In this document: piece by piece, positions 21,729-33,652 of the stretch
How the letters are laid out: each line of letters opens with the position of its first letter
Position numbering within the stretch: position 1 is the stretch's first letter
Source of the DNA: Paramacrobiotus metropolitanus
Lineage: Eukaryota; Tardigrada; Eutardigrada; Parachela; Macrobiotidae
Assembly (NCBI RefSeq): GCF_019649055.1
Contig: NW_026570241.1
Coordinates: forward strand, 1,006,501-1,070,500
Direction: 5' to 3'
DNA length: 64,000 nucleotides
The notes under the pieces: model-generated
What the model was told of the DNA's origin: nothing
Databases searched by the model: none
The model's input: only the letters and a program-made list of their open reading frames with translations
Position numbers and translations under genes: made by a program

Positions 21729-22800
21729 ATGAACAACTCTAGCTTGGAAGATTATCTGGGGAATGCCTCGTCATCGGGGAACTCTTCTACACTTTTTATC
21801 ACACCGGCATTTTTATCGTGCAGAACTGCGGTTGCAGTACTGAATGGCTTTTTACTAGTCGCTTCCCTTTCGCTGATTACCATAATGGCTATGAACCTGG
21901 AGAAGCTGACGGGATCCCGCATCCTGATTATCCATCAGCTGATTGTAGAGGTGTAAATTACCTCATTTTACTGGCCGGTGAACGTTGTTCGCCTTCCGTT
22001 AATTCACTCGAATTATATCACGGTTACCAGTGTTTTGTCGGCCATTTTTCTTTGGTTATGTAGTCACTTTGCAAGCATCCTGGTACGGTTTGCTGATGTT
22101 GGCGGTCACCCGTTTTGTCGCCGTTGTTACCGTTCAGCTACCGTCAATGGATAACACGCCGGCCTGTGATTGCCGTGCACTTAGTCATTCCGTGGCTTAT
22201 CGGTATCGCCATGCATCTCTCTTCGAAAACTTATTGTGGACCAAGGATACTTTTTCTTTACCAAAACCAGAAGCTGCTCTGTGTAGACCGGAACGGAGTT
22301 CAAAATCAACGTAGTTGTCGGTATTAATTTGCCACTGGCGCTGACTTGCGCGATTTACTTTGCACTATTTGTTGGAACCTCCGTAAAAAACCGTGTCCAG
22401 AATATGTCGGCACAGCCATCTTGTTATAGTGGCTTAACTGTACCGGGTTGCCAGCGGAATCAACCGCCAATAGCGCGGGCAGCTTTAAGCGAAACGAGCG
22501 TCGGGCAAATTCGGCTAAAAGGCTTTGCGCTCTTTCTGTTATTCATTTTGTTGGATTCGCCACTTCAATATTTTTTACCATTGTTCCGGACGCGCATGCG
22601 CGGTATCCCCTTGCTTTTCAGTAGCTCATGTTTGCGCACTATCTGGCCTCTCTATAATCTATCTACACCGGTAAGCTGGAATGGGAAATGTCGTTTTTCA
22701 AACATTTCCCTTTGGCATTAACGCCTAGGTTTTAGTTATTATTGCCTTTACCAATGAGGAGGTCCGAATGTTTGAACGAAGAATTTTGGGCCGCGCGTGA
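21729..22800 (+). pseudogene. SRX-like GPCR pseudogene
   Basis: The start MNNSSLEDYLGN is intact at 21729, followed by TM1 and KLTGSRILIIHQ. A TAA at 21954-21956 ends the frame in TM2. Downstream the frames shift repeatedly: the TM3 frame at about 22030-22110 (GYVVTLQASWYGLLML), the TM4 part at 22115-22327, TM5 at 22329 onward, and TM6 near 22520-22560. The last exon (IIAFTNEEVR) ends at 22798-22800. Gene order is fully preserved, so this is a processed-by-mutation and not a retrocopied relic. Confidence 0.82.
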
Positions 22801-23430
22801 ATAGGGCGATGGTCCGACTTAGTTTGCTTACGAGTTTATAATTATGGATGTGTGTGCCGTATTATTTAAAATTTATCGAAGTTGTCACAACTGCGCGGAA
22901 AAATATGAAACTAAAATAGAGCACAAAGTCACTGCGGTACAAAGCACAATGTATTTGTGTTTGCACGAACGGGGTTCTTGTCGCCCTCTGTGCAGAATTG
23001 CAATAAAAAACAACGCGCTCAGGTCGAAGAATTTACAGCTACGCTTTACAATTAGCGAGTTACATATTTACTTGTAAGTGGTAGCGAATATGTTATGCGC
23101 AGTCGCTGTGGATAAAAGTATAGATTATGATCTGGAATTTCGAATGGGCAAAAGCTTCGGAAGGTATTGTCAAGTCGAACAATTTTAGCACATTCAAAAG
23201 CAGATAAATAACATCTTTAAACCAAAGATGCTAAACCGTTCAAAAACAGAAAATAATGAAGTTCAAGCAGATACTGTACTGAAAACAAGAAATTTAAGAC
23301 TCATGTGCAATAGAATACACGTTCGAACATGTTTGAGCAGCATTTATATATACATAATAATTCAGTTTGGCCCAAAAACCGCTTTATTAAGCAATTGACA
23401 TCAGCAGCCGGCACTACCAATTGTAAGCTG
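22801..23430. other. Intergenic between GPCR array and guanylate cyclase
   Basis: AT-rich and unique. It contains the 3' ends of convergent genes and nothing recognisable. Confidence 0.4.
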
Positions 23431-26400
23431 TTACTGGTCAAGTTTTAGGCTGTAGAGGATGTTCTCTAGCCAGTAGGTGTGGACGTTTCCTTTTCCCTAG
23501 ATAAAAAACATAATACCATAATACCTTTTTAAAAACTGCAGTGCGGCTGGTACTTCTTTAAATACCACATAAAGAGAGAAGTATTCGATTAATTCTAACA
23601 GCAATTAGGTCTCTTACCAGAAATAAGTGCCTGTATTTCTACCAGTTCTACGATATCTTACCATTAGACTGATAGAAGAAAGACTAATTTTCATTAAAGC
23701 TTATTAGCCAAACGGAATTAATTTACTGCTGAAAAACTGCACAGCGTTCGAGGCTGTACTGTACTTTGACAGTGATTTTTCCACGAGCCACAAACTGAAG
23801 AAAGGGATTTTTGGCTGCTTCATCGTGAGTGCTCGGGCTGATGTGTACTCTTCCAGCTGTAAAAATCAGCAAACAGGTATGAAATACAGGCGTGTAGACT
23901 CAATGGTCGGTTCATAAAATTAAATGGTTATGTACCGCTTCCCGTTGACTCCATTCTACTGGCTGTGTTGACTGTATCACCAAACCTGCAAAACAACAGC
24001 TACTGAATCCAGGCACGCTGCTATTAAGATTGTAAAAGACGGTATTAACTATCAAGTATTGACTATACTGTATAATAATCTGTACAATACATGATCACAA
24101 TGGCGCACTAATATCTTGCTTACAAGCAGTAGCGTGGAGATTTTGTTCCAATAACTCCTGCTACAACTGGACCTAAAAAACAACAGTAAGCATCTGTCGT
24201 CACCAACTTCGTCTTCGAAAGAAAAATAATCGCAAATTCTAGTCACCGTAAAAGCCGATATTGACGCCCCCCTCCCCCCCCCCCCGAAATTACCGCCCCG
24301 GGGCGTTTAATAAGTTTTGGCGCATCCGCTTTGTTAACTGGTTGCGCGTGCAGTTTCGATAGTACATCCTTATAGTCTAGGTAACTTCCACTCATACACA
24401 TTTGCTATATCATTTTCTAACAGAGTTCTTTTTGCTGAATTTTTACAAAACAGTCAAATAGATTGTGTTTTGAGAAGTTTTCATATCTAAAAATGCCTCG
24501 CGTATCGTATGATTTTGCTGTAAAAGCTGATGTTGTCAAGTTTGCAAGGTCAAACAGCGTCCATGCCGCTTCGAAAAAATTCAAAATTCGAAGAACTAAA
24601 ACTCGTGGACGAAGAATATGAAAGTAGCGATGAGGAAATAGTGGACGATCCTCTGACCCAGGATGGAGTTGATTCTGAATCTGATTAATCTGGTCTAATT
24701 TAAGCATACTCATGTTTTTGCTGATACTAGCTTACATTCACTGAAGCTTGTAAATGCCTGTTAATATTGAGCGTTAGGCTTTAACGATGAAATTTCATGA
24801 GCGCGTTATTCAAATGAAACAATAAACGCGCCCCCGGAATAAACGCCCCCTGCGGTTTTAAACGCCCCCTCTCGAAGCTTTCGAAAAATTAAACGCCCAG
24901 GGCGTCAATATCGGATTTTACGGCATGTAGTTTCTGAAGTGTTAAATTACCTGAATTGATACCAATTCGTGCGGTTAGTGTAACATCTTGAGCCGATGCA
25001 ACATGGAAAGAGTGGGACGTTTTGAGCAATGTATGGGCAAGAAAACACAATTCGGCGGCATGCTTGTCATTTCGTATAGGAACACCGCTGGAAATCTGAT
25101 GAAAAAACACAAAATAAATTTGGGATAGAACTGCATAAAGGCGTTTGAAACTTGAATTACTGTACGGCGTAAGCGCGAGGAAGACGATTTTAGTCTAGTG
25201 TTGGGTAGTAAAAGTCCTTGCCAATATACTTATTTTTACTATCTGCTTTTGGAAGTTTACTTATTTTTACTTAGTATTCAAAATTTTTCGGGACTTTTAC
25301 TTACTTTTACTTACTATTTCAATTTTTCCAAGGACATTTACTTACTAAATTAAAGTAAATTTACTAAATAAATATAATTTAGCATTGACAGTTTCGAAAT
25401 GCCCTAGTTTCAGAGCGCAACAGACTACTGAAAATAGTGCAGATAAATTTCTTATGCATTAATCGAGCTATACAGGTGCATACTGAACAGTAAATATTGC
25501 TGCTTTTAGGGCGGCACAGCCGACTACTGCGCACTCTCACTTTACCTGCGAGTGGCGGCTCCTGCCACGCCAGTTTTACGTAACGCTCATAAAACAAATT
25601 AGTAAATAATTTAGTAAATGATTTTTATTTATTCAACGCTGAACCTTAATATTTACTTACTTTTTACTATTCCGGCAGCACATTTACTTACTTTTACTTA
25701 CTTTGTTTCCAAAACCTTACTATTTACTACACTTTTAATATTAGGCGGACTTTTACTAAGTAAATGGCCGTTATTTAATTTTATTTAGTAGCACAACACT
25801 AGATTTTACCATATAGCAATCGCCAACGGTCTCAACTTTGTAGGCATCGAACTCCATAAGAACCCCATCGAACTTGGAGTGTGCATCGTTCAAAAGATTA
25901 ATTAGTTCGATCGGTGTACACCGGCGCAGCAGCTCGGCAAATTCCGGTATATCACTAAACAGGATGGATACACTATCGAACGCCTCGGCAGCAATCTGCT
26001 CCTTATTGCGCAGACGTTGTATAATCGTTCTGCAAGAAACAATAACAGGTGATACAAACCGACAGCCCGTGCTACAGATAACACAGAATGGTTCCGCAAA
26101 ATGTATTATGAGTTATAATACTTGGGAAGTATTTCCGATAGTAAAATATCCGTTTTCCGCATCTCTTCCAGCAAATCAGCCGTCTTAATGCGCACTGACT
26201 CCTCTAACTCAACAGTCTGCCGATCCAGCAGTGACAACGTATGCGAAACCACATTGCGAGGGACGGATGGGAGAGTGCGGAAGATGCGCAGGATTTTCTG
26301 ACAGTTGGGTCGTTGTGCCGGATACAGACTCAGGCAGTCATCAATAAGCGCACTCAGCTTCGATTGTTTGGCCATCGCTGCCGAGTCTATAGATTAACGT

Positions 26401-29400
26401 ACTCTGTACAATGTTTAAGGAAGTACAAGGTCAACATTACCTGCATCACTTAAAACGTCATTGCAAATCTTCCCAAAGCTGACAATGTCAACGGCTCGTG
26501 ATCCCGCTGATACATTTGTATCATTGGACATCAGACTGAATATCTTTTGGTAGCCGGCATGGGAGACTTTCAGGGTAAATCGACTGTTGATGAAACAAAC
26601 TTGTGCTGAAAGGCTGCCGTGGCAATGTAGTGGGGAATTGTGGATGTAATTCAATCCCTGCAAAAACACAAAAAATGGTTGCTGCAGCTACTGCACTGCA
26701 AAAATTCGACTCACTTTGATTAAGTCGTGCAGAAACGATATACGAATGGGCATATCACTGAGGATATTTTTCTGCGTCACGACATCATATAAACTTCCAC
26801 GCTGTGTGAATTCGCACATCAGGTAAGACGACGCGCTTATATCATCCAGGATTATGCCATAGAATCGACCGATATTTTCATTGGCCAATCGATGCATCTA
26901 TACAAACCGCTTTTGCAGGTAATCAATTAAGCAAAAACTTGATAGCGCTGTGTCAGTACGCACCGCCAAGAGACTATTGGTAAATGCGCTGTTTATTGAC
27001 CACATTTTCATGGAAGCGCTGCCGGGCAGACGCACAAGATACACTGGCTGACTTTCCAGTTGCAGTGTTGCATGCAAGCAGGAGACGATTTGCTTCCCGT
27101 CACTGGGGCATTTCTTGATACCGTTGTCAGGTGATTCAAAGGTAAAGGAAGATGAATTTAGAAACATATGGGCAATTGCGAGATGATTGGCTTTTCGCCT
27201 GGAAATTATTTTACATTTGTGAGTTAGCTTATGCAGCGTTGTGCAAATAGTACAATGTTTACACTTGTACCGGTAAAACCATGCAGCACCTATCGCGATG
27301 ACGAATATGCAGATCAATACGATGCACAGTACGATCAAGGTGAAATTTCCTTAAAAACAAATTCATTCAATCGTTAGTAAGAATTAGCCGAATTTACGTC
27401 CGGAGCGGCTAATGTTCCACCTGAATTATTCGGACAACTTTGACCGTCGTATCCACAAATCGGCTCATTAGTAGGAAAAACTGTCTGGTTGTGCCATGTC
27501 CATGCTTTATTATTCTGCATTATTAAGATCTCACTTTCTGTGTCTAGTAACCCGGCTTGCTATATAAAATAACGAGGACCCGTTAAACACCGCATTGGTT
27601 TAGAATTCGAATATTAATTAATGTTATATAATTAGTACTGTACTTCGATTTCTCCGCTTTCCGTATTCAGTCGAAGAATCGGCACACGGAACGCTGCTCC
27701 ACCATTCTTGTCCAACTTTGTGGAACTTGTTTCTCGACTGTACATCTGTTCCTTAAGGCGTTTCGCAAAGGTTCGAGGTTGAAAGTAATCGTCATTTCCT
27801 AAGGATCTGTTGACACCCTTAAAAAGCAGTAAAGTTTGATAAACAGAAGGCAGTATTACTGTATCTTACTGTACCATACATTTATAGGGAGGGGGATTAC
27901 ACAAAATAAAACTAATGTACCTAGTTCAGCTAAATGCTGGAATTAGCTATGCGTTTTCAGCTGTCAGTTTGTGAGATTATAATCTTACCTCAGCAAAGCT
28001 AGTGAGAAGGTCATACATGAGCGCCGTAGCTTGGTTGTACTAGAAATTACCGCAACCAGTAAGTGTCAACACGCCACACAAATCACGCTGATTAGCAGAA
28101 CTATACCATTCTTTCCGGAGGCAACGTGATATTGTACACATCAGCTGATATTCTTGCTCTTTCGCTGACGAAGTCTTTCATGGCATTCCAGTTAACCAGG
28201 GAATCTGACGAGGCAATTAGGGACTGATAGGCTTGAAAGGCTTTCTGCAACGTGGAGTACGTGCGGTTGTTACACATTGGTAATTCACCTCTGATGTATA
28301 AATGATCGACTGCTGTTAAAAATAGGAAAATGTGTTCACCCCGTCATCTTTATCGTTGGCCTTCCAGGTGAATGGATACGGACTATCTGGACTCAACTGG
28401 AAAGCTAAGGTCAGAAAAACCTGCGAAAAAGATTCAAAGTATTAATTGTCATTAAAAAGTGCCTTTGGAAAATTAGGAACTGTTCTTTACGTAATCGCCG
28501 TTGGTCATATTCATCTCGTGAGCGGTAATCTGAAGAAAACATAAGCCATCAGACATACGTTCAGCACATATTGATCAATTTATTTACTGTACCATGAATT
28601 CACGCAACAGTCGGTGGAAGAGGAACACCAGAATGACTGCAAAAATTAATATACATCAATAAACATCTGATGCCTGTCGAAGCTCTCACAGAAAAAAAGT
28701 CCCGTACCTCGTGTTCGATATCGCATATCGTTCAGTATTTTTCGATATTGGGCACGGGAAAATTCCTTAATCTCGGGATCGACAATGTAGAACTGCTCGG
28801 CGCCGATCTTATTGTATAAATCGCTTTTGATGAATATATCACAGAAAATAAAGGGCCATGCCATGCCGTTCGTGGGACACCAAAACCCCAGATTCTTGGT
28901 CCACCCGTATTTCAGTAAAACCGCCGTGACCCCGGCCACCATCTTGGCACCGGGCAATGGACCCAGTTCCGTCATGACGGGAAAATTTGGAAACTGGGAG
29001 AAAATTCCGTTGGCTGGATTTAGGGTCAACAGAAAGACATTTGCCGCTGTAAAACATGTAAGAAAATGTGTGATTTGGGTAGCAAAACCTTGGTCCATTC
29101 ACGTACGAGTATTTACATGCTAATTCAGCATTGTTGTTGTGACAAAAAATATAATTTTGTTGGAAAACCTGCGTCGAGCTCTGGTTTGCGAAGGTGGATC
29201 GGTGTTTTACCTGTAGCAAATCTTGCTAGTTCAGTTTGAGCGTCATCGCACCAGTCTGAAAATAAAAGACTGCAACCGCACTTTCATTTAAAGAATTACA
29301 CTGAACATTACCTGCGGTCAATATAAATGGAAAGACTTCCGTAGAATTCGGCTGGAAAATTTCTGGATGCTTTTGATAATACGCTCCAATATATTGCATA

Positions 29401-29678
29401 GCCACTTCATAAGCAAATGTACAAGAATACGAGTATCCATCAGCCGGCATGTATTGTGCCAAATTCAACGGTGGCATACGCTTTATCTTCGAGTGCACTA
29501 ATGGATACTTCCGCGCAATAAAGGAAAATATCGCGTCGTATGTCGGCATCATGGCGTTATAGCCGTACGTCGGACTGTCGGTGAATGCCACGGTTACAAC
29601 GGTTATGTTCATGCTGTGTATGGTAGGAGGTTGAAAGATCCACAACAGCCAAACCATAAATAACACAGTTTCTACCAT
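23431..29678 (-). CDS. Receptor guanylate cyclase (natriuretic-peptide-receptor type), 20 exons
   Basis: Minus-strand exons: 29678-29312, 29255-29211, 29046-28708, 28636-28593, 28529-28491, 28420-28340, 28244-28107, 28039-27989, 27817-27644, 27559-27421, 27349-26964, 26897-26715, 26657-26441, 26386-26122, 26029-25810, 25095-24951, 24172-24124, 23985-23936, 23856-23765, 23496-23431. All phases agree and give 1029 aa. Order: signal peptide (1-22), periplasmic-binding-like ligand domain (to about 455), TM (about 477-497), kinase-homology domain with HGSLSAQ in place of HRDLKxxN, linker helix, class III cyclase domain. Both metal Asp are present (FSDI about 849, VGD about 893), with the GTP-selecting Glu (KVETVGD, 889) and Cys (RYCLFGD, 960) and NTASRMES. 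It should convert GTP to cGMP at the plasma membrane when ligand binds. Ligand unknown; such receptors are often chemosensory in nematodes. Confidence 0.9.
24240..24929 (+). mobile_element. Internally deleted pogo/Tigger-like transposon in a cyclase intron
   Basis: TA dinucleotides at 24240-24241 and 24928-24929 flank inverted ends that share CCGTAAAA, then CCGATATTGACGCC. Inside, on the plus strand from 24494, a short frame (MPRVSYDFAVKADVVKF, then AASKKFKI) looks like the first helix-turn-helix of a CENP-B/pogo transposase. From about 24580 a shifted frame rich in Asp and Glu (DEEYESSDEEIVDD) resembles the acidic tail and ends at TAA 24686-24688. The catalytic DDE region is missing. CGCCCC words cluster near both ends, and a long C run follows the left end. 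Confidence 0.75.
25196..25801. mobile_element. hAT-like MITE adjacent to a 5' splice site
   Basis: Ends TAGTGTTGGGTAGTAAAA (left) and, on the minus strand, TAGTGTTGTGCTACTAAA (right) are imperfect inverted repeats of the common hAT type. GATTTTA lies next to both ends (25186-25192 and 25802-25808), a slightly degraded 8-bp duplication. The interior is rich in TTTACTTA words in both halves. The right target copy GATTTTAC is, on the minus strand, the GTAAAATC donor of cyclase exon 15, so the element sits within 8 bases of the splice site. Confidence 0.75.
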
Positions 29679-31355
29679 TCCGGACAGTCATGAGCTACGT
29701 ATTTTTTAACGCATAGTATTGTTTACTCGATCATCTTGTCATCATCATTTTTGAGAACCTGCTTCTGCAGATTAACAGCAAGAGATCTTCCAATTGTGCC
29801 AAGAGAAGTGTGCGAGTACTCTAGGCGTTATTCCAAGTTTCCGGTATTACATACTGATTGCTAGATGAGATCCAGATACTCCCAGAGGTTGAGACAAATG
29901 CTCCTCCCGAGTTTTAGTCTATATTCCTTAGGTTGATGTAAAAGATGGCACATGTAGTATCGATTGGTAATGAAATTACAGTCAATATCCTGAGTTGAGC
30001 TGCACTACATGTACGGCATCAAAATGATTTAACGGGTATTATCGAATCCCTTCTCGGCACAACTTACAGATATGTGTACACATTATATTCCATTCCAAAG
30101 GACGAGGTTGGTTATGATATTGCATTTCATTGTTGGCCATTCCAAACGATGGTTTTTTGCAGAAATCAATATTAATCTGATCATTGTGATACGGTAAAAA
30201 TGGTCGTCACAAAGAAAGTCCATAAACATGTGAAAATTGTACACCAGTTCACATAACAAGAACAGTTTTGTGTCAGATCTGACCGAGTATGCCACGACCT
30301 GTGTATCTCATTCAATTCAAGTTGGAATTAATTTTGTTGCTGACAACACACAATAAATGACGCTTCAAGGTATTGTGTTGCTGTGTTAGCATTGTGTAGG
30401 AGTACGGAAGATCCTGACGCTATCAGATACGGACGGAAAATGAAGACCGTTCAAGTGTCCTGCTTTTTCTCCCTCAGTGCCACTCTGCATGCTCCCTCGC
30501 ATAACTATCTATACTTATCATTTATTACAACCCGGTAGCACGAAACTTAACGGTTTAATCCCAGCAGCAGAATCCGGGATAGCAAGCGCGGGAAGATCCT
30601 GTTGATTACGACGTAACTACGGTATGTGAACCTGCGTATGCGACATAGGTAATTACCTTTTTCGCCGTTCAAATGTTTGCACCGCTTTCAAAAGTTGCTT
30701 TCTGGTTGCATAAAATGCAACCAGAAAGCGGTGCAAACTTTTCAAAAATTGAACAGATTATCCATATATGGATAATATTTAATAACTGAAACAAGCTGGC
30801 ATTTAAATAGCGACAGGTAGAGTGCATCAGCAGCAACAGGTACAGTACATTAGCAACGATCATCGATTCAGCATACAGGGATCTGTTTTAATATATGAAA
30901 ATTAACATTTGGATGTTATTACGATTGTACAAAGTGGAACATGTATACCAAGAATTGAAACTGATCTGAGAATAAAGCGTTGTCTTGTCTAAAAATACTT
31001 CTTCGTGTAGAAAACATCCCGCAATAAAAAGGAATTTGCGATTTCCTTTCACAAAGACATGAATCTTCTAGTCTTAATCGTGCGTCAGACTAATAAGTGG
31101 AATACGATTCTTTAATTTCTTGGTGTTCGGAGGACACATCGAAGCGTAACGAACTATCCCAAACAACCTGCACAGCATTAATCGAAAGCTGCTGCTTTAG
31201 GAATCGAAAACTGTTTACACCGCCATAACCATAATTTTTGCAAAGTTCATCGTGTCACCAAAACCTGTTTTCCTTTTTATTATTCTGTAACATCGAAAAA
31301 CGTAACTGTACTGTTGAATAAAATGGATAACTGGATTAAGTCCCAACGAATACCA
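29679..31355. other. Intergenic with an inverted repeat
   Basis: Likely holds the guanylate cyclase promoter. At 30675-30738 a long hairpin can form: outer arms GTTTGCACCG/CGGTGCAAAC and inner arms CTTTCTGGTTGCAT/ATGCAACCAGAAAG, with a 13-base insertion in the left arm that repeats CTTTC. No gene is seen. Confidence 0.45.
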
Positions 31356-32751
31356 TCACATTGCTGCCCCAGTTACAGCACTAGAGGTTTGGTTTGCCGG
31401 TGCTTCGTCGCTCAGTTCTGCCAGAATCAAAACATACCCAAACATTGTGCAGACAACCTATCAAAAAACCCAAATGCCGGTCATGAATCAGCATGATTAT
31501 GAGTATTCCTAGATTAACTGCTCTGCAAGTTAGTCATAGATCAGTTTACTCACCTCAATCGCCGATTCCCGCACTAGAATGATCCCGCCCAAGGTAATTC
31601 CGGATTTTATCACATCAATTTGTTCCAAGTGAATTTTCAGTTCAGTAACCGTAAAATCCGACATCTTTCCAAAGGTCACCATGTATTGTAGTCTTTTCTG
31701 CAGATGGTTTCCCTTAAACAAAAAGGCATAGTTCACACACATAACTGTTTGTCGTACAGCTTAAGCACAGGCGCCACGATGTTAATATTCCGTTAAGAAA
31801 ATGTCTAATTTTGGATCTTAGTCATCTTACTTTTTCGTTTTGATATAAAAGCGCCAGCATAAGTCCCAGCAGAAAGATCAGCCGCGACAACAGAGATATC
31901 TCGTTATCCCCAATATGCACAGCACCCAACCGAATGTCATCCATTAACTTCTGACAACGTACAATTATTCGCACCACATGATCGACAAACACCACCACAT
32001 TGATCCAGGCAAATTGGCTGTTGTATTCCCGGGATAGCTGGCTGATTTCCAGATGGTCTTGCACCAGTTTCTGAAAGCCGATCTTGTGGTTGTCAGCGTC
32101 TTCAAACCGTTCCGCCATTCGAGACCACTGCAATCCGATTATGACAGGCTGGATGATTATGTAGCATAGCATCAGTTTCGATCCAACGCCGGCAACGAAG
32201 TACAGAACATGGTCGCATAAAAAGATTTCCTTGGCGTATGATCCTAAGATCCGAGATTCGTTGTGCACTGCTGCAAAATGTTGGGTAAGGTCATCAAGTT
32301 TTCCGTGTAGAGGTCCTAGAATGGCGGCTTCCATTACTGGTCCGTTTGCACAGAGGAAAATCGATGTGATCAAAATCACAGTTACATCAAAGGGCTTCAA
32401 GTATTGTTTTGCGCTGTTGATTAGGGACTTTGCTGTTTGTGGAACGGCGCCGTTAAGATACCAGATGTATGCAGCGCAGAAGATACGAAAGAAAGGAGCA
32501 GCCCTAGTGGGAGCTTCCAGCAGCAAACGCGAAGTACTGCCTTGTGGCAGCGGAGTGTTCAAGACCGGGACACAGGACACGGCGAACATTGCCAGGATGT
32601 ACAACATCATGACGCATCGTAAAACCCAGCGCAGAATCGCTGATTTGGTTGCCGCCGATGCCGGATAGCAGAAGTAACCAAACAGCTGGAAGGCGTACAG
32701 CCAAACCATGGCATGGATGTGCAGTGCCTTTTGAATTGTTTCTGCTTTCAT
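31356..32751 (-). CDS. Gustatory-receptor-like 7TM protein (GRL copy 1)
   Basis: Exons 32751-31831, 31712-31554 and 31457-31356, both introns phase 0, 393 aa. Exon 1 carries six hydrophobic segments, starting with MVWLYAFQLFGYFCYPAS. Exon 2 (53 codons) includes the SGITLGGIILVRESAIE block, equivalent to the start of the last TM in arthropod gustatory receptors. Exon 3 has GYVLILAEL in place of the TYhhhhhQF signature and a short tail with an N-Q-T site. A phase-0 intron just before that motif is a known hallmark of the gustatory receptor superfamily. These proteins are ligand-gated cation channels with an intracellular N terminus. The ligand is unknown. It shares orientation and layout with copy 2. 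Confidence 0.82.
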
Positions 32752-33652
32752 GTTTCACGGTTATTAAGACCAAGAACTGCGTAAAGAGACAAATGGTGAC
32801 TGGTCTCACAGATTTTGTGCACAGGAGTTGTGCACAGAACTTGCAAAGGTCAAACAACGAATGAAAATGTACGAAATAAGGTTTATATATCGCACAACAC
32901 CCAGAAGCTTGTATACTGAAGACTGACTGCCAGACAACATTAACGAAACCAGCACACTCACCCGGGTAGAATTTTACCAGGCTCACCTGCTACAAGAGGA
33001 GAGTCATAGTGTATAGAAGAGAATATTAGAGTGTGCAGAGTAAAGAGCAGTAGTTGATAGGTTAACTAAATGATGCATCTAATGTTTCTGTTTTTAATCA
33101 TCACCGTCCAGGTTATTTATTTAAACGCAGATGTTCCTCTCCTGTGACAGGCTAAACAACCGGTGACCTTTTTCTACTGTAGTTATTTTGTTCTGATCAA
33201 TAACGATTAAGCATGAGCAAATGTGATAATGGCTGAACACAAGGTGTTGCAGAGAGAGATACATTTTTAATCCTTTTCGGGCCATCGAATAAAGATGCCG
33301 TACTACTTAATCAGGAAATGTTTGATAGAAAGCGCTTAAGCGCAAATTCTCGTTACCGTATCTGCAGAGTGTACAGCTTAGATATTCTTAATGCGCGTAT
33401 GTTTGCCGAAATAAAATCAATTTTATTATAGGTAAAAGAAGGTGATAATAATAAAACTGCGTAATTGTTAATAAACTAGTTTGATTAGGTATAAGCGGTC
33501 GATTAGGCTAAGTTCTTATCAAGTTAAAGTGAATTTGCGGCACTATAAATTTAAGATCACTGCAAATTCAAATCGAATGAGATGCGGGTGCCCGGGCGTC
33601 AAGATAGCGCTCAAAAATAACAATCGTTTGGTATTTATTATCAGGTCTGAGT
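32752..33652. other. Intergenic between GRL copies 1 and 2
   Basis: About 900 bp holding the copy 1 promoter. Small open frames only. Confidence 0.4.

Noticed and set aside
28247-28339. A frameshift in the guanylate cyclase ligand domain
   Set aside because: Using the acceptor CGTTGCAG before AAAGCCTTT gives a phase-0 intron and the expected DKDDG/KAFQAY junction, so no lesion is needed.
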